Positions 37,092-46,137 of a stretch of 64,000 nt of DNA are shown piece after piece. The number at the start of each line of letters is the position of its first letter. The stretch's first letter is position 1. The DNA is from Archangium gephyra (GTDB taxonomy: Bacteria; Myxococcota; Myxococcia; Myxococcales; Myxococcaceae). The notes under the pieces were generated by a model that searched no databases, had not been told where the DNA came from, and saw nothing but the letters and a program-made list of their open reading frames with translations. Made by a program: the position numbers and the translations under genes. The stretch is from NCBI RefSeq assembly GCF_001027285.1, contig NZ_CP011509.1, positions 10,936,501-11,000,500 on the forward strand. Reading direction: 5' to 3'.

Positions 37092-37520
37092 TCAGACGAG
37101 GCGCAGGTCCACGACGATGTTGCCGCGCGTGGCGTTGGAGTACGGGCAGACCTCGTGGGCGGCGCGCAGCAGCGCCTCGGCCTGCTCGCGCGGCAGCTCG
37201 GGGATGGACGCGAGGAGCTCCACGGCGAGGCCGAAGCCCTTGCCCACGGGCCCGATGGTGACGTTCGCCGTGATGGAGACCGGCCCCGTGGTGATCTTCT
37301 GCGCCCGGGCCACGTGCCCGAGGGCGCTGCCGAAGCACGCCGCGTAGCCACCCGCGAAGAGCTGCTCGGGGTTGGTTCCGGCGCCGCTCCCACCGAGCGC
37401 GCGCGGCGGGACCACCGCGACATCCAGGTGGCCATCGTCGCTCTTCACCCGGCCATCACGTCCCGCCGTAGCGGTGGCCGTCGCGGTGTACAGGCGCTTC
37501 TCGAGAATCGTGGGGCTCAT
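37092..37520 (-). CDS. ohr: Organic hydroperoxide resistance protein Ohr
   Basis: A 142-residue OsmC/Ohr protein. The two reactive cysteines are present: Cys in GYAACFGSAL (about residue 60) and Cys in EVCPYSNATRGN (about residue 123). Ohr reduces fatty-acid and other organic hydroperoxides through this Cys pair, with lipoyl proteins as the reductant. The ATG at 37520 has an AAGGAG Shine-Dalgarno; an in-frame ATG 6 bases upstream overlaps it. A 17-bp OhrR-type operator lies 63 bases upstream, so the gene is probably repressed by the OhrR encoded at 38779. Confidence 0.95.
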   Translation of the reverse strand: MSPTILEKRLYTATATATAGRDGRVKSDDGHLDVAVVPPRALGGSGAGTNPEQLFAGGYAACFGSALGHVARAQKITTGPVSITANVTIGPVGKGFGLAVELLASIPELPREQAEALLRAAHEVCPYSNATRGNIVVDLRLV

Positions 37521-37564
37521 GTGCATCTCCTTGTGTCGTGCCGACATCGTGTGTCGCGGGGAAA

Positions 37565-37593
37565 TAGATAGGTCACAATCAAATTGTACGCAA
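37565..37593 (-). promoter_or_regulatory. Predicted ohr promoter
   Basis: Read on the minus strand, TTGCGT (37588-37593) and TATCTA (37565-37570) are separated by exactly 17 bases. The operator overlaps the -35 element, which suits repression. Both hexamers differ from consensus. Confidence 0.45.
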
Positions 37594-37599
37594 TACAAT
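37583..37599. promoter_or_regulatory. Predicted OhrR operator of ohr
   Basis: ATTGTACGCAATACAAT is an inverted repeat (ATTGT/ACAAT) in an otherwise GC-rich gap. It matches 13 of 17 positions with the site in front of ohrR and has the TACAATT-like wording of known OhrR sites. Confidence 0.65.
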
Positions 37600-37659
37600 C
37601 TGCCCGGGAAGAGGCCGGGGGGGTGGGCCCGGCCACTTCTCATTTCCTGGGAAAAAGCC

Positions 37660-38670
37660 TCAGCTCGCGCGGGCGAGCACGTCGCGGGCCTCGGCGGCGA
37701 GCTCGTACGAGTGCACGCGCGCGGCGTGGTCGAAGATCTGGGACGTCACCATGAGCTCATCGGCGCCGGTACGGGCGATGAAGTCCCGCATCCCGCGGAG
37801 GACGCTCTCGGGTGAGCCCACGACGGAGCAGGACAGCGCCTGCTCGAGGCCCGCCCGCTCCATGGGGTGCAGCCCCTGCTCGAAATTGTCGACAGGTGGC
37901 TGGAGGGGACCGGGCTGGCCGCGGCGCAGGTTGAGGAAGGCCTGCTGCACGGAGGACATCAACCGGCGGCCCTCCTCGTCGGTGTCGGCCGCGAAGACGT
38001 TGAGGCCCAGCATGACGTAGGGGCGCTCGAGCTGCTCCGAGGGGCGGAACCGGCTGCGGTAGACGTCGATGGCCTGCATCATGTGGCCGGGCGCGAAGTG
38101 CGAGGCGAAGGCGTACGGGAGCCCCAACGCCGCGGCGAGCTGCGCGCCGAAGAGGCTGGAGCCGAGAATCCAGATGGGGACGTTCAAGCCCGCTCCGGGA
38201 ACGGCCCGGACCCGCTGGCCGGGCTCGGCGGGGCGGAAGTAGTTCATCAGCTCGACGACATCCTGGGGGAAGGAGTCGACGTCACCGGCCAGGGTCCGCC
38301 GGAGCGCGTGGGAGGTGACGGAGTCGGTGCCCGGAGCGCGCCCCAGGCCCAGCTCGATGCGGCCCGGGTAGAGCGACTCCAGCGTGCCGAACTGCTCGGC
38401 GATCACCAGCGGCGCATGGTTCGGCAACATGATGCCTCCGGCGCCGACGCGGATCGTCGAGGTGCCGCCGGCCACGTAGCCGATGACCACAGAGGTCGCG
38501 GCGCTCGCCACGCCGGCCATGTTGTGGTGCTCGGCCAGCCAGTAGCGGCGATAGCCCAGGCGCTCGGCCTGGCGGGCGAGGTCGAGCGTGTTGCGCAGGG
38601 AGCGGGCGGCATCGCTACCCTCGACGATGGGCGAGAGATCGAGGACGGAGAGGGGGACCATTACTGGCAT
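37660..38670 (-). CDS. Luciferase-like flavin-dependent monooxygenase
   Basis: A 336-residue LLM-class oxidoreductase with a TIM barrel typical of the MsnO8/alkanal monooxygenase-like group: [19 protein letters not shown] at the N-terminus, [18 protein letters not shown] (about residues 43-60), [20 protein letters not shown] and [11 protein letters not shown]. It would use reduced flavin and O2; the substrate is unknown. It is divergent from ohrR, and the shared 17-bp operator lies between them, so peroxide-responsive control is likely. Note that this enzyme family consumes FMNH2 and oxygen and can itself generate peroxide. Confidence 0.88.
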   Translation of the reverse strand: MPVMVPLSVLDLSPIVEGSDAARSLRNTLDLARQAERLGYRRYWLAEHHNMAGVASAATSVVIGYVAGGTSTIRVGAGGIMLPNHAPLVIAEQFGTLESLYPGRIELGLGRAPGTDSVTSHALRRTLAGDVDSFPQDVVELMNYFRPAEPGQRVRAVPGAGLNVPIWILGSSLFGAQLAAALGLPYAFASHFAPGHMMQAIDVYRSRFRPSEQLERPYVMLGLNVFAADTDEEGRRLMSSVQQAFLNLRRGQPGPLQPPVDNFEQGLHPMERAGLEQALSCSVVGSPESVLRGMRDFIARTGADELMVTSQIFDHAARVHSYELAAEARDVLARAS

Positions 38671-38724
38671 GGGAGTGTCCCTCGGATGGAGAGCAGGGAA
38701 GCAGGGAGAAAAACGCGCGATTCC

Positions 38725-38741
38725 ATTGCACCCCATATAAT
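38725..38741. promoter_or_regulatory. Predicted OhrR operator and ohrR -10 element
   Basis: ATTGCACCCCATATAAT resembles the ohr site (13 of 17 identical). On the plus strand its last six bases, 38736-38741, are a perfect -10 hexamer TATAAT, so OhrR binding here would block ohrR transcription. It is 38 bases before the chosen ohrR ATG and 55 bases upstream of the divergent monooxygenase start. Confidence 0.65.
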
Positions 38742-38778
38742 GGCGCACTACGAGAAGTGCATCAGGTCCGAGGGCGGC

Positions 38779-39266
38779 ATGGCTGAGAAGAAGAAGGGCG
38801 GGGCGGCACGCGCGGAGGAGCTGGAGGAACTCTGCCGGCTGGACAATCAGCTCTGCTTCGCCGTGTACACGGCGAGCAATCTGATCACGCGGCTGTACCG
38901 GCCGCTGCTCGAGCCGCTGGGCATCACCTATCCGCAGTACCTGGCGCTGCTGGCGCTCTGGGAGCACTCCCCGCGCACGGTGGGTGAGTTGGGCGAGGCG
39001 TTGGGGCTCGACTCCGGCACGCTCACGCCCCTGCTCAAGCGGCTGGAGGCCAACGGCATCGTGGCCCGCAAGCGCGCCGCGGAGGACGAGCGCCGTGTCA
39101 TGGTCGAGCTCACGCCCGCCGGGCAGAAGCTGCGCGCCCGCGCGGCGGCCGTCCCCCAGGAGATGATCTGCAAGCTCCGGCTTCCGCTCGAGCAGGCGGC
39201 GGAGCTGCGGGACGCGCTCAAGCGGCTCACCCGGGACCTGCAGGCACTGCCAGAAGGAAACGAAGG

Positions 39267-39270
<4 letters not shown>
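38779..39270 (+). CDS. ohrR: OhrR, MarR-family organic peroxide sensor
   Basis: A 163-residue MarR-family protein. [14 protein letters not shown] carries the peroxide-sensing Cys26, and [16 protein letters not shown] and [14 protein letters not shown] are near-identical to the OhrR signatures, including the winged-helix DNA-reading helix. Oxidation of the Cys releases the repressor from DNA. An upstream in-frame ATG at 38740 lies inside the -10/operator, so ATG 38779 is the better start. The stop overlaps the pirin start (ATGA), making a two-gene operon under autoregulation. Confidence 0.93.
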
Positions 39271-40304
<1,034 letters not shown>

Positions 40305-40385
40305 GCCAACGGAGTGCACGCGAGGATTGAATAGACGGGCCCCGCTTGCGTCGGGGTTCCGTCCCTTGCCTCCCGGGTGCCCTCC

Positions 40386-41045
40386 ATGCTCCTCACACTT
40401 CTCGGCATCACCCTGCTCGCCAGCGCTCCAGCGCTTCCGCCCGCCACGTGTCAGTACGTCGATGGCAAGACGGCCTGTGGCTACTCCTGCCAGAGGAGCG
40501 CCGACGACGTGCGCTGCGCCAGCACCCCCTATGGGACGTGCGGCATGTTCCATGGCGAGGTGTACTGCTTCGATCCGACGCTCTCGGCCATCCACCACCC
40601 GCCCGACGAGGGCCTGCGCCCCGAGTGCAAGGGACTCGGAAACGAGGCGGCCTGCGGCTTCAACTGCCTCGTGGCGCAGGGGAAGATCGCCTGTGCGAAG
40701 ACGCCCTATGGTGTGTGCCGGGAGCACTTCGGCGAGCTGACGTGCTGGGACCCGCCGGAGTCCACCATCCATGAGCTGGGCGCGGAGACACCCCGGCCCA
40801 CCTGCCTCACGGCCTCGACGGCCATCGCCTGCGGCTATGACTGCAAGAACAACCGCACGGAGGTGAAGTGCGCGGCGACTCCACGCGGCCGGTGCGAGAA
40901 GAACGACTTCCGGATCGAGTGCTTCGATCCACCGTCCCTCCTGCAGTGCGCGCACACGCAGCCGCCCGACCCCACCGAGGTGCGCAAGCCGAAGCACAAG
41001 CGCCGGGAGGAGAAGCCGGCGGAGACCGGGCAGGCGGCACGCTGA
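40386..41045 (+). CDS. Secreted cysteine-rich protein with three repeats
   Basis: A signal peptide (about 18 residues) precedes three copies of a 45-60-residue unit. Each copy has C-x(7)-ACG(Y/F)-x-C, then (V/I)xCAxTPxGxC and ends in CxDP: TACGYSCQRSADDVRC, AACGFNCLVAQGKIAC and IACGYDCKNNRTEVKC. Six Cys per unit suggest three disulfides each. A basic Lys/Arg-rich tail ends the protein. I do not recognise a named family. An alternative GTG start is 9 bases upstream. Function unknown; it lies 81 bases after the pirin gene and is followed by a small hairpin. Confidence 0.7.
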   Translation: MLLTLLGITLLASAPALPPATCQYVDGKTACGYSCQRSADDVRCASTPYGTCGMFHGEVYCFDPTLSAIHHPPDEGLRPECKGLGNEAACGFNCLVAQGKIACAKTPYGVCREHFGELTCWDPPESTIHELGAETPRPTCLTASTAIACGYDCKNNRTEVKCAATPRGRCEKNDFRIECFDPPSLLQCAHTQPPDPTEVRKPKHKRREEKPAETGQAAR

Positions 41046-41067
41046 CGGGCGGGCCTCGTCACTCCGG

Positions 41068-41084
41068 AGTGCCCCTCCTGGGCA
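41068..41084 (+). terminator. Possible terminator hairpin
   Basis: GTGCCC and GGGCAC form a 6-bp stem with a 5-base loop, 22 bases after the stop of the Cys-rich gene. There is no T-run. Confidence 0.35.
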
Positions 41085-41308
41085 CCGTGCGGTAGGGCCT
41101 CGGCTGGGTCCGCCGCAGCCGGTGTGCCGGGCAAGCGGGGCAGCGGGCCCTTGGCGGGTCCTGCTCCGGGCCAGGGCTCCGGCGAGGCGCCTCACGCGGC
41201 GAGCCTCGCACTTCCGGTAGGCTGCGCGGTGGGATGGCAACGGCGCGGACTTGTTGGCGCCCCACGTTTGCAGGTAGATGTCCGCCCCCCAGCACTGTCC
41301 CGCAGGAG

Positions 41309-44300
41309 ATGCAACCGGTGGCCCTTGAAGCATTCGCGGACGAGTTGATCGTTTCGGAGACGCGCTACGGCACGATGCGCCATTTCCGGAACGATGACCC
41401 GGTTGGCGTCTCCCTGGAGATGTATGGCGAGTGGGCGCAGCACGAGCTCGACCTGTTCGCCCGGTTGCTCAACCGGGGCGACCACGTGCTGGACATCGGC
41501 GCGAACGTGGGGACGCACACCCTCGGGTTCGCCTCCCTGGTGGGTCCGGGCGGCCGGGTAGTGGCCTTCGAGCCGCAGCCGGTCATCTTCGAGCTGCTGC
41601 GGGGCAACGTGCACGCCAATGGCCTCACGCACGTGAGCTGCGAGCAGGCCGCGCTCGCCGAGCACGCCGGTAGCGCGACGCTGTCCGTGCCCGACTATCA
41701 CCAGCGTCACAACTCGGGGCTCGCCGCGCTTCAGGCTGGCGGCAAGACGGTCGAGATCCAGACCCGGACGCTCGACGACTACGGCTTCGAGCGCTGTGCA
41801 CTCGTGAAGCTGGACGTCGAGGGCTGGGAGCGTGCCGTCCTCCGGGGTGGCAAGCAGACACTCGCGCGGTGCCGGCCCCACCTGTATGCCGAGTGCAACT
41901 CCATCGAGAAGGCCTGGGAGCTGGTGACCGAGACGGCCGGGGAGTACGAGGCCTGGCTTCACTCCCCTCCCGCCTTCAATCCGGGCAACTTCCGGCACCG
42001 GGCGGACAACCGCTTCGGCGCCGCCCACGAGACGAACCTCCTGCTGGTGGCCCGTGAGCGCGCGGAGCAGCTGCGCCCGCTGCTCGGGGAGCTCCCGTTC
42101 CTCACCCCGGTGCCCTCCCTGGACGCCCTGTCGCGCGCCTTCCTGCGCACCACGCGCTACGGCGAGACGGTCGAGACGGCCGAGCGCGCGCAAATCCTCA
42201 GCCGGGAGGTGGCGGAGCTGGAGCGCAAGGTCGCCGCGGCGCCCCCGTCCGGAGAGCCCGCCGGGCGGCCCACGCTCAAGCGCAAGGTGCACGTCATCAT
42301 CCCCGTGTACAACGGGCATGACGACCTGCGGCAGCTGGTGCACTCGCTCTTCACCGCCCACCCCGTGCCCGGCGAGCTGCTCCACTTCCTCTTCATCAAC
42401 GATGCCTCGCCCGACCCGCGCGTCGCCGCGTTCCTGGGCGAGCCGCTGTTGGAGCGCGCGGACGTCACGCGGCTGACCAACGAGCAGAACCTGGGCTTCA
42501 TCGGGACCGTGAACCGCGGCCTCGCCGCGTGCGCCTTCGGTCCGGACGGCACGGACGTCATCATCCTCAACAGCGACACCCAGGTTCACGGCAACGTCTT
42601 CGCCATCCTCCAGGAGGTCGCGGACCGCTCGCCCAACGTGGCCTCGGTGACGCCGCTGACGAACAACGGCACCATCGCCAGCCTGTGGAACTGGCCGGAC
42701 GGCGTCGACCTCTCCCCGGGCCTCGCGCCCGAGCTGGTGGCGCGCGCCATCGAGGAGGCCCGCATCGAGGCGCTCCCCGTGCCCGCCCCTTCCGGCATTG
42801 GGTTCTGCATGTACATGACGAAGCGGGCCCTCGACGCGGTGGGCGGCCTGGATCCGATCTTCGGCAAGGGCTATGGCGAGGAGAACCACTGGTGCCAGAG
42901 CGCGGCCAAGAAGGGGTTCGTCAACCTCCTCACCACCGAGGCCTTCGTCTACCACCACGGCTCGGTGTCCTTCGGCAACAGCGTCAAGCAGCGCCAGCTG
43001 CAGCAGAACCTGGCACTGCTCAACAACCTGCACCCCTCGTACGACCGGGACGTGCAGGACTACATCCAGCGGGATCCCCATCACCACGAGCGGCTGCAGG
43101 CGCTGTGGGCGGTGCGCCGCCAGAAGAAGGCCCAGGACGGCCTGGCCACGGTGCTCTTCATCCTGCACACGGACCCCGCGTACTTCGGAGGCGGAACCGA
43201 GCGGCACACCCTGTCACTGACGCGGGCCCTGCTCGAGACGGGGCGGGCCGAGGTGCTCCACCTCTACCCGGACTCCGAGGGGCACGCGGTGCTCACCAGC
43301 TACGTTCCGGGGACGGGTGAGACCACGCTCCAGCCCTTCTTCAAGGAGCGCTTCGACAAGGGCTCGGTCTTCGCGCTGCTCAAGACCATGGCGCCGGAGA
43401 TCGACACGCTGCACGTGCAGCACATGCTGGGCTGGCCCCACTGGATGCTGCAGGCGCCCGAGCTGCTGCCCCATGCCCACAAGCTGCTCACGCTGCACGA
43501 CTACTACACCGGCTGCCCCTCCATCCGCATGATGTCCAATGGAGCGTACTGCGGGGTGCCGGCGGACCTGACCGCCTGCAACGAGTGCCTCACCACCCAG
43601 CACGGCTTCCGCGAGCTGCCGATGGACGCCTGGCGCACCACCCATGCCCGCTTCATCGCGCGGTTCGACCGCGTGCTGATGCCCTCCGAGGCCGCCAGGC
43701 GCACGCTGCTGCGCGCCTTCGAGGTGGTGAGGGATGAGTCCGGGGTGCCACTCGCGCGCGGCCTGGAGGCCCGCATCGAGGTGGCGCCCAACTTCCTGCT
43801 GTCCGAGCCCGGCCAGCCCCCGGCACGGACCGGCCCCGAGGCCACTTCCGCGCGCATCGTCTACCTGGGGGCCTTCACCCGGGAGAAGGGTGGACAGCTC
43901 TTCACCGGAGCGGTGGAGGAGCTCACGCGCCGGGGCCATGCCGTGGAGATCTGGGGCGAGCTCGGCATGCCGCTTCCCCCGGGAGTGACGCACCGGCGCT
44001 ACCGCGGCTCCGAGGAGCTGCGGGCGCTCGCCGCCCAGTACCCGGTGGACGTCGTCACCATCGCCGCCGTGTGGCCCGAGACGTTCTCGTTCACGACCTT
44101 CGAGGCCACCCTGGACCTGGGCGCGCCCGTGGTCGTCGGTCCGACGGGCAATCCCCCCGAAGTCGTGCGCAAGTACGGGCTCGGCGCGGTGCTCGAGGCG
44201 CTCACCCCCTCGGCGCTCGTCTCGGCGGTGGAGGAGTGCCTGCGGTTGCGCCCACACCTGGCGGCCAGGCTCGCGGTGCTGCGGGAGCATGCGCGCACCC

Positions 44301-44572
44301 TGACGGTGGGTGCGTACCTGGACCGGGCCTACCCCACGCTGGCGGCCCGGGTGAAGGTCCCCGTCCTCCCCGTCCGGCGGCTGCCCGCGCCCACCCGGCG
44401 CCGCATCGTGCAGATGCTGCCGCCTCCTCCCCCCGTCGTCCCCCGCCTCGAGGTGCCGCCGCTGCGCTACAAGCTGGCGGACGGGGCCAACGAGGCCATC
44501 AAGGCGCACCTGCCCGCCATGCACGCCCTCAGCAAGTGGCTGATGCGGCGGGCCCGCCGTGGCGAGAACTGA
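41309..44572 (+). CDS. Three-domain protein: FkbM methyltransferase, GT2 and GT4 glycosyltransferases
   Basis: A protein of 1087 residues from this start. Residues about 50-210 are an FkbM-type SAM methyltransferase (VLDIGANVGTHTLGF, VVAFEPQP, LVKLDVEGWE). Residues about 325-590 are a GT2 domain (HVIIPVYNGHDDL, LNSDTQVHGN, GGLDPIFGKGYGEENHW). Residues about 610-1010 are a GT4 domain (ILHTDPAYFGGGTERH, IVYLGAFTREKGGQL, GPTGNPPEVV). It would build and methylate a surface glycan. The AGGAG sits directly against the ATG with no spacer; the GTG at 41318 is 9 bases from it and may be the true start. Confidence 0.88.
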   Translation: MQPVALEAFADELIVSETRYGTMRHFRNDDPVGVSLEMYGEWAQHELDLFARLLNRGDHVLDIGANVGTHTLGFASLVGPGGRVVAFEPQPVIFELLRGNVHANGLTHVSCEQAALAEHAGSATLSVPDYHQRHNSGLAALQAGGKTVEIQTRTLDDYGFERCALVKLDVEGWERAVLRGGKQTLARCRPHLYAECNSIEKAWELVTETAGEYEAWLHSPPAFNPGNFRHRADNRFGAAHETNLLLVARERAEQLRPLLGELPFLTPVPSLDALSRAFLRTTRYGETVETAERAQILSREVAELERKVAAAPPSGEPAGRPTLKRKVHVIIPVYNGHDDLRQLVHSLFTAHPVPGELLHFLFINDASPDPRVAAFLGEPLLERADVTRLTNEQNLGFIGTVNRGLAACAFGPDGTDVIILNSDTQVHGNVFAILQEVADRSPNVASVTPLTNNGTIASLWNWPDGVDLSPGLAPELVARAIEEARIEALPVPAPSGIGFCMYMTKRALDAVGGLDPIFGKGYGEENHWCQSAAKKGFVNLLTTEAFVYHHGSVSFGNSVKQRQLQQNLALLNNLHPSYDRDVQDYIQRDPHHHERLQALWAVRRQKKAQDGLATVLFILHTDPAYFGGGTERHTLSLTRALLETGRAEVLHLYPDSEGHAVLTSYVPGTGETTLQPFFKERFDKGSVFALLKTMAPEIDTLHVQHMLGWPHWMLQAPELLPHAHKLLTLHDYYTGCPSIRMMSNGAYCGVPADLTACNECLTTQHGFRELPMDAWRTTHARFIARFDRVLMPSEAARRTLLRAFEVVRDESGVPLARGLEARIEVAPNFLLSEPGQPPARTGPEATSARIVYLGAFTREKGGQLFTGAVEELTRRGHAVEIWGELGMPLPPGVTHRRYRGSEELRALAAQYPVDVVTIAAVWPETFSFTTFEATLDLGAPVVVGPTGNPPEVVRKYGLGAVLEALTPSALVSAVEECLRLRPHLAARLAVLREHARTLTVGAYLDRAYPTLAARVKVPVLPVRRLPAPTRRRIVQMLPPPPPVVPRLEVPPLRYKLADGANEAIKAHLPAMHALSKWLMRRARRGEN

Positions 44573-44662
44573 GCGGCGCGGAAGGACCGTTGGAGGCCAG
44601 GCCCCCGGGTTGCACCGGGGTGAGGATTGTTGTAGCCGGTCAGTCGATTTCCAAGGACCCCC

Positions 44663-45079
44663 GTGGATCGCCTCTCACAAAAGACCCAGCTCCAGATCCT
44701 CGCCTTCATCGGGGTGGGCGGAGCGCAGCTCCTGGTGGATGCGGCGGTGTTCCACCTCCTCGTGCAATGGAGCGTCCCCACGGTGCCGGCGAACTTCACG
44801 GGGCGCCTGGTGGGAGCCTGTGTGGGCTTCGTGCTCAACGCGACCATGACGTTCCGGTCCGCGATGCAGGGGCGCATGAGCTGGCAGGCGTGGAGGCGGT
44901 TCTGGATGTTCTGGTTCGCCATGTCGGTGATCAGCTCGGTCCTGGTCCGCTCGGGCCAGGCCCTGCTGCCGGCCGACCTGCAGGATTCTGGAGCCTTGAC
45001 GGCGGTCAAGCTCGGCGTGGAAGCGACGCTGGCTGCTTTCAGCTTCATCATTTCGCGGCAGTGGGTTTTCCAAACATGA
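44663..45079 (+). CDS. GtrA-family membrane protein
   Basis: A 138-residue protein with four membrane helices, starting at GTG. The GtrA signatures are clear: ILAFIGVGGAQLLVDAAVFH at the N-terminus and RLVGACVGFVLNATMTFRSA in the middle, with FIISRQWVFQ at the end. GtrA proteins are thought to flip undecaprenyl-phosphate-linked sugars across the inner membrane. The stop overlaps the next gene (ATGA), which encodes the matching GtrB-like transferase. Confidence 0.9.
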   Translation: MDRLSQKTQLQILAFIGVGGAQLLVDAAVFHLLVQWSVPTVPANFTGRLVGACVGFVLNATMTFRSAMQGRMSWQAWRRFWMFWFAMSVISSVLVRSGQALLPADLQDSGALTAVKLGVEATLAAFSFIISRQWVFQT

Positions 45080-46137
45080 CATCTGAATCGACCGCGCCCA
45101 GCGCACGCCTCACCTTCATCCACGGCGGGGACTCCTCCGAGCTCACCACCGGCTCGAGTGCCCAGCCCAAGCGCATCGCCGTGGTGATTCCCTCCTACAA
45201 GGTGACGCGGCACATCATGTCGGTGCTCGCGCGCATCGGCCCGGAGGTCTCGGCCATCTACGTGGTGGATGACTGCTGCCCGGACCAGTCCGGAGCCCTG
45301 GTGGAGAAGGAGTGCCGGGATCCCCGGGTCAAGGTGCTGCGCAACCCGGTGAACCTGGGCGTGGGCGGCGCGGTGATGACCGGCTATCGCGCGGCCATCG
45401 CGGATGGCTGCGATTGCATCGTGAAGATCGATGGCGATGGGCAGATGAGCCCCGAGCTGTTGCCGCGCTTCGTGGCCCCCATCCTCGCGGGGACGGCCGA
45501 CTACACCAAGGGCAACCGCTTCTATCACATCGAGGACGTGGTCACGATGCCGCGGGTGCGGCTGTTCGGCAACGCGGTGCTCTCGTTCATGAACAAGATG
45601 TCGTCCGGCTATTGGCGCGTCTTCGATCCCACCAACGGCTACACGGCGATCAGCGCGCCGCTGGCGGCCTCGCTGCCCTACGAGAAGATCAGCAACCGCT
45701 ACTTCTTCGAGTCGGACATGCTGTTCCGGGTGGGGTTGATGCAGGCCGTGGTCGAGGACATCCCGATGCGGGCGGTCTACGGCGATGAGCAGTCCAACCT
45801 GAAGATCACCCGCATCCTGCCCCAGTTCCTCAAGGGCCACCTGCGCAACCTGATGAAGCGCATTGGCTACGAGTACTTCCTGCGGGACTTCTCCGTCGCC
45901 TCCATCGAGCTGGTGCTGGGGTGCATGTTGGCGCTCTTCGCGCTCATCTTCGGCTCGGTCGAGTGGTGGAAGTCGGTGATGAGCAACACCCCCGCCAGCA
46001 GCGGCACGGTGATGTTGGCGGCGCTGCCCCTCATCCTGGGCGTGCAGTTCCTGCTGTCGTTCCTCTCCTATGACATCCGGGCCCGGGGCCAATCCGTCAT
46101 TTCCAAGCGCCTGCCCAAGAACCCAGACGTCCGATGA
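45076..46137 (+). CDS. GtrB-like polyprenyl-phosphate sugar transferase (GT2)
   Basis: A 353-residue protein. After a variable N-terminus of about 30 residues, the GT2 core has IAVVIPSYKVTRHIM, YVVDDCCPDQSG, NLGVGGAVMTGYRAAI and the DxD-type KIDGDGQMS (about residues 120-128). The C-terminal part has two membrane helices (about 275-295 and 312-332). This is the dolichol-phosphate-mannose synthase/GtrB type, which charges a polyprenyl phosphate with a sugar on the inner face. It overlaps GtrA in front and the DUF2142 gene behind by 4 bases each. Confidence 0.9.
   Translation: MTSESTAPSARLTFIHGGDSSELTTGSSAQPKRIAVVIPSYKVTRHIMSVLARIGPEVSAIYVVDDCCPDQSGALVEKECRDPRVKVLRNPVNLGVGGAVMTGYRAAIADGCDCIVKIDGDGQMSPELLPRFVAPILAGTADYTKGNRFYHIEDVVTMPRVRLFGNAVLSFMNKMSSGYWRVFDPTNGYTAISAPLAASLPYEKISNRYFFESDMLFRVGLMQAVVEDIPMRAVYGDEQSNLKITRILPQFLKGHLRNLMKRIGYEYFLRDFSVASIELVLGCMLALFALIFGSVEWWKSVMSNTPASSGTVMLAALPLILGVQFLLSFLSYDIRARGQSVISKRLPKNPDVR

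Noticed and set aside
38740-38778. Upstream ATG start for ohrR
   Set aside because: It lies inside the -10 hexamer and operator, so it could not be in the transcript. The next ATG fits.
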